This document shows positions 5,251 to 5,806 of a DNA stretch of 5,806 nucleotides, one piece after another. Positions within the stretch are counted from its first letter, which is position 1, and every line of letters starts with the position of its first letter. Both the position numbers and the translations under genes were made by a program. The notes under the pieces were generated by a model that saw only the letters and a list, made by a program, of their open reading frames with translations, was not told the origin of the DNA and ran no database searches. The DNA comes from Actinomycetes bacterium (GTDB lineage Bacteria; Actinomycetota; Acidimicrobiia; Acidimicrobiales; Palsa-688), in the NCBI GenBank assembly GCA_021815935.1, contig JAKAZH010000121.1:1-5806 (forward strand). Reading direction: 5' to 3'.

Positions 5251-5806
5251 ACACAAGCCCAGCCGGCGACGGGGCAGACGCGATCGCCTACCTCCGCGGC
5301 GGCGGTGTAGCCGTCCTTTTGGACAGGTCCGGTCCAGGCCTTCCCTCGGTCGTGTACTGGGGCGCGGACCTGGGCGCACTGACAAGCGAGGCGGCGGCCG
5401 CCTTGGTTGGCGTGACTGTGCCCGCAGTCGCACACGCCGGGCTGGACCACTTCGAGCGTTCGGCCGTCGTAGCCGAGCGGCTTCGTGGCCAGGCGGGCCC
5501 ACTCGGCATCTCAGGTCGCAGACACGACGGCAGTGGCTGGTCCGTGCACCTGCTACGAGATCGCGCTCTTGGCGTCGGGACGCTGACACAAGTCCCAGGG
5601 CCGGAAGGCGACGCTGCAATCGACGAGGCGGAGCAGCCGAAGTCGTGTGACCGGCTGCATTCTATCGCCTCGGATCCGGACGCCGGGTTGGCGGCATCGG
5701 TGGACTTCAGCGTCGACGAAAGCGGGATCGTCACGCTGCAAGCATCTGTCACCAACACGGCCGACACTCCTTTCCAGCTCGATTCGCTGGCACTGTCATT
5801 GCCGAT
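5247..5806 (+). CDS. Alpha-galactosidase, GH36-type, N-terminal part (truncated by the window edge)
   Basis: From the GTG at 5247 the frame stays open for 186 codons to the end of the window. The visible part is the N-terminal beta-sandwich domain typical of bacterial GH36 alpha-galactosidases, which hydrolyse terminal alpha-1,6-linked galactose from melibiose, raffinose or galactomannan oligosaccharides. Recognisable features are VAVLLDRSGPGLPSVVYWGA (21-40) followed by DLG, the PLGISGRRHDGSGWSV stretch (85-100) matching the family 'G(L/I)SG...G..W' pattern, and DPDAGLAASVDF (143-154) leading to the VTNTADTPFQLDSLALSLP region (168-186). The catalytic barrel with the nucleophile and acid/base aspartates lies beyond the window, so activity cannot be confirmed. 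No signal peptide is seen, suggesting a cytoplasmic enzyme acting on imported sugar. The start overlaps the galK stop as GTGA with no strong Shine-Dalgarno, suggesting coupled translation. Other GH36-like enzymes, such as alpha-N-acetylgalactosaminidases, cannot be excluded. Confidence 0.85.
   Translation, partial: MNTSPAGDGADAIAYLRGGGVAVLLDRSGPGLPSVVYWGADLGALTSEAAAALVGVTVPAVAHAGLDHFERSAVVAERLRGQAGPLGISGRRHDGSGWSVHLLRDRALGVGTLTQVPGPEGDAAIDEAEQPKSCDRLHSIASDPDAGLAASVDFSVDESGIVTLQASVTNTADTPFQLDSLALSLP

Noticed and set aside
5201..5650. Alternative + strand frame of 149 codons over the end of galK and the alpha-galactosidase
   Set aside because: It is out of frame with the recognisable alpha-galactosidase N-terminus. 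Its translation is arginine-rich without motifs.

Overview
The window is GC-rich DNA with a strong preference for G or C at third codon positions. It uses GTG and TTG starts, packs its genes tightly, and has -10-like TANNNT boxes placed directly before start codons. Together with a DapD of the mycobacterial/actinobacterial type, this points to an actinomycete-like bacterium (Actinomycetota). The genus cannot be read from the sequence. No rRNA, tRNA, CRISPR array, insertion sequence or phage gene was recognised.

Layout. (1) Positions 25-873, + strand: a fumarylacetoacetate-hydrolase-family enzyme. (2) Positions 845-2065, - strand: a 12-helix MFS transporter, convergent with the first gene and overlapping its end by 29 bp. 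(3) Positions 2066-2180: a 115-bp divergent intergenic region with a candidate promoter facing each way. Each -10 box sits where transcription would begin at the start codon itself, so both mRNAs may be leaderless. (4) Positions 2181-3140, + strand: dapD, tetrahydrodipicolinate N-succinyltransferase of lysine/diaminopimelate synthesis. (5) Positions 3183-5806, + strand: a compact set of a DeoR-family regulator, galactokinase (galK) and the N-terminal part of a GH36-type alpha-galactosidase that runs off the window. The gaps are 1 bp and then a 4-bp GTGA overlap.

How the genes fit together. The last three genes read as an alpha-galactoside/galactose module. The alpha-galactosidase would release galactose from melibiose- or raffinose-type sugars, GalK would phosphorylate it to galactose-1-phosphate, and the DeoR-type protein would probably sense a phosphosugar and control the set. 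No galT lies between the regulator and galK, so the next Leloir step must be encoded elsewhere. dapD is a housekeeping gene only 42 bp upstream of the regulator, so read-through from dapD is possible. The hydrolase-family enzyme and the transporter have no clear functional link to the rest.

Nothing here amounts to a wholly new system. The points most worth a second look are the paired leaderless promoters, the galT-less regulator-galK-alpha-galactosidase cassette directly behind dapD, and the coding overlaps.
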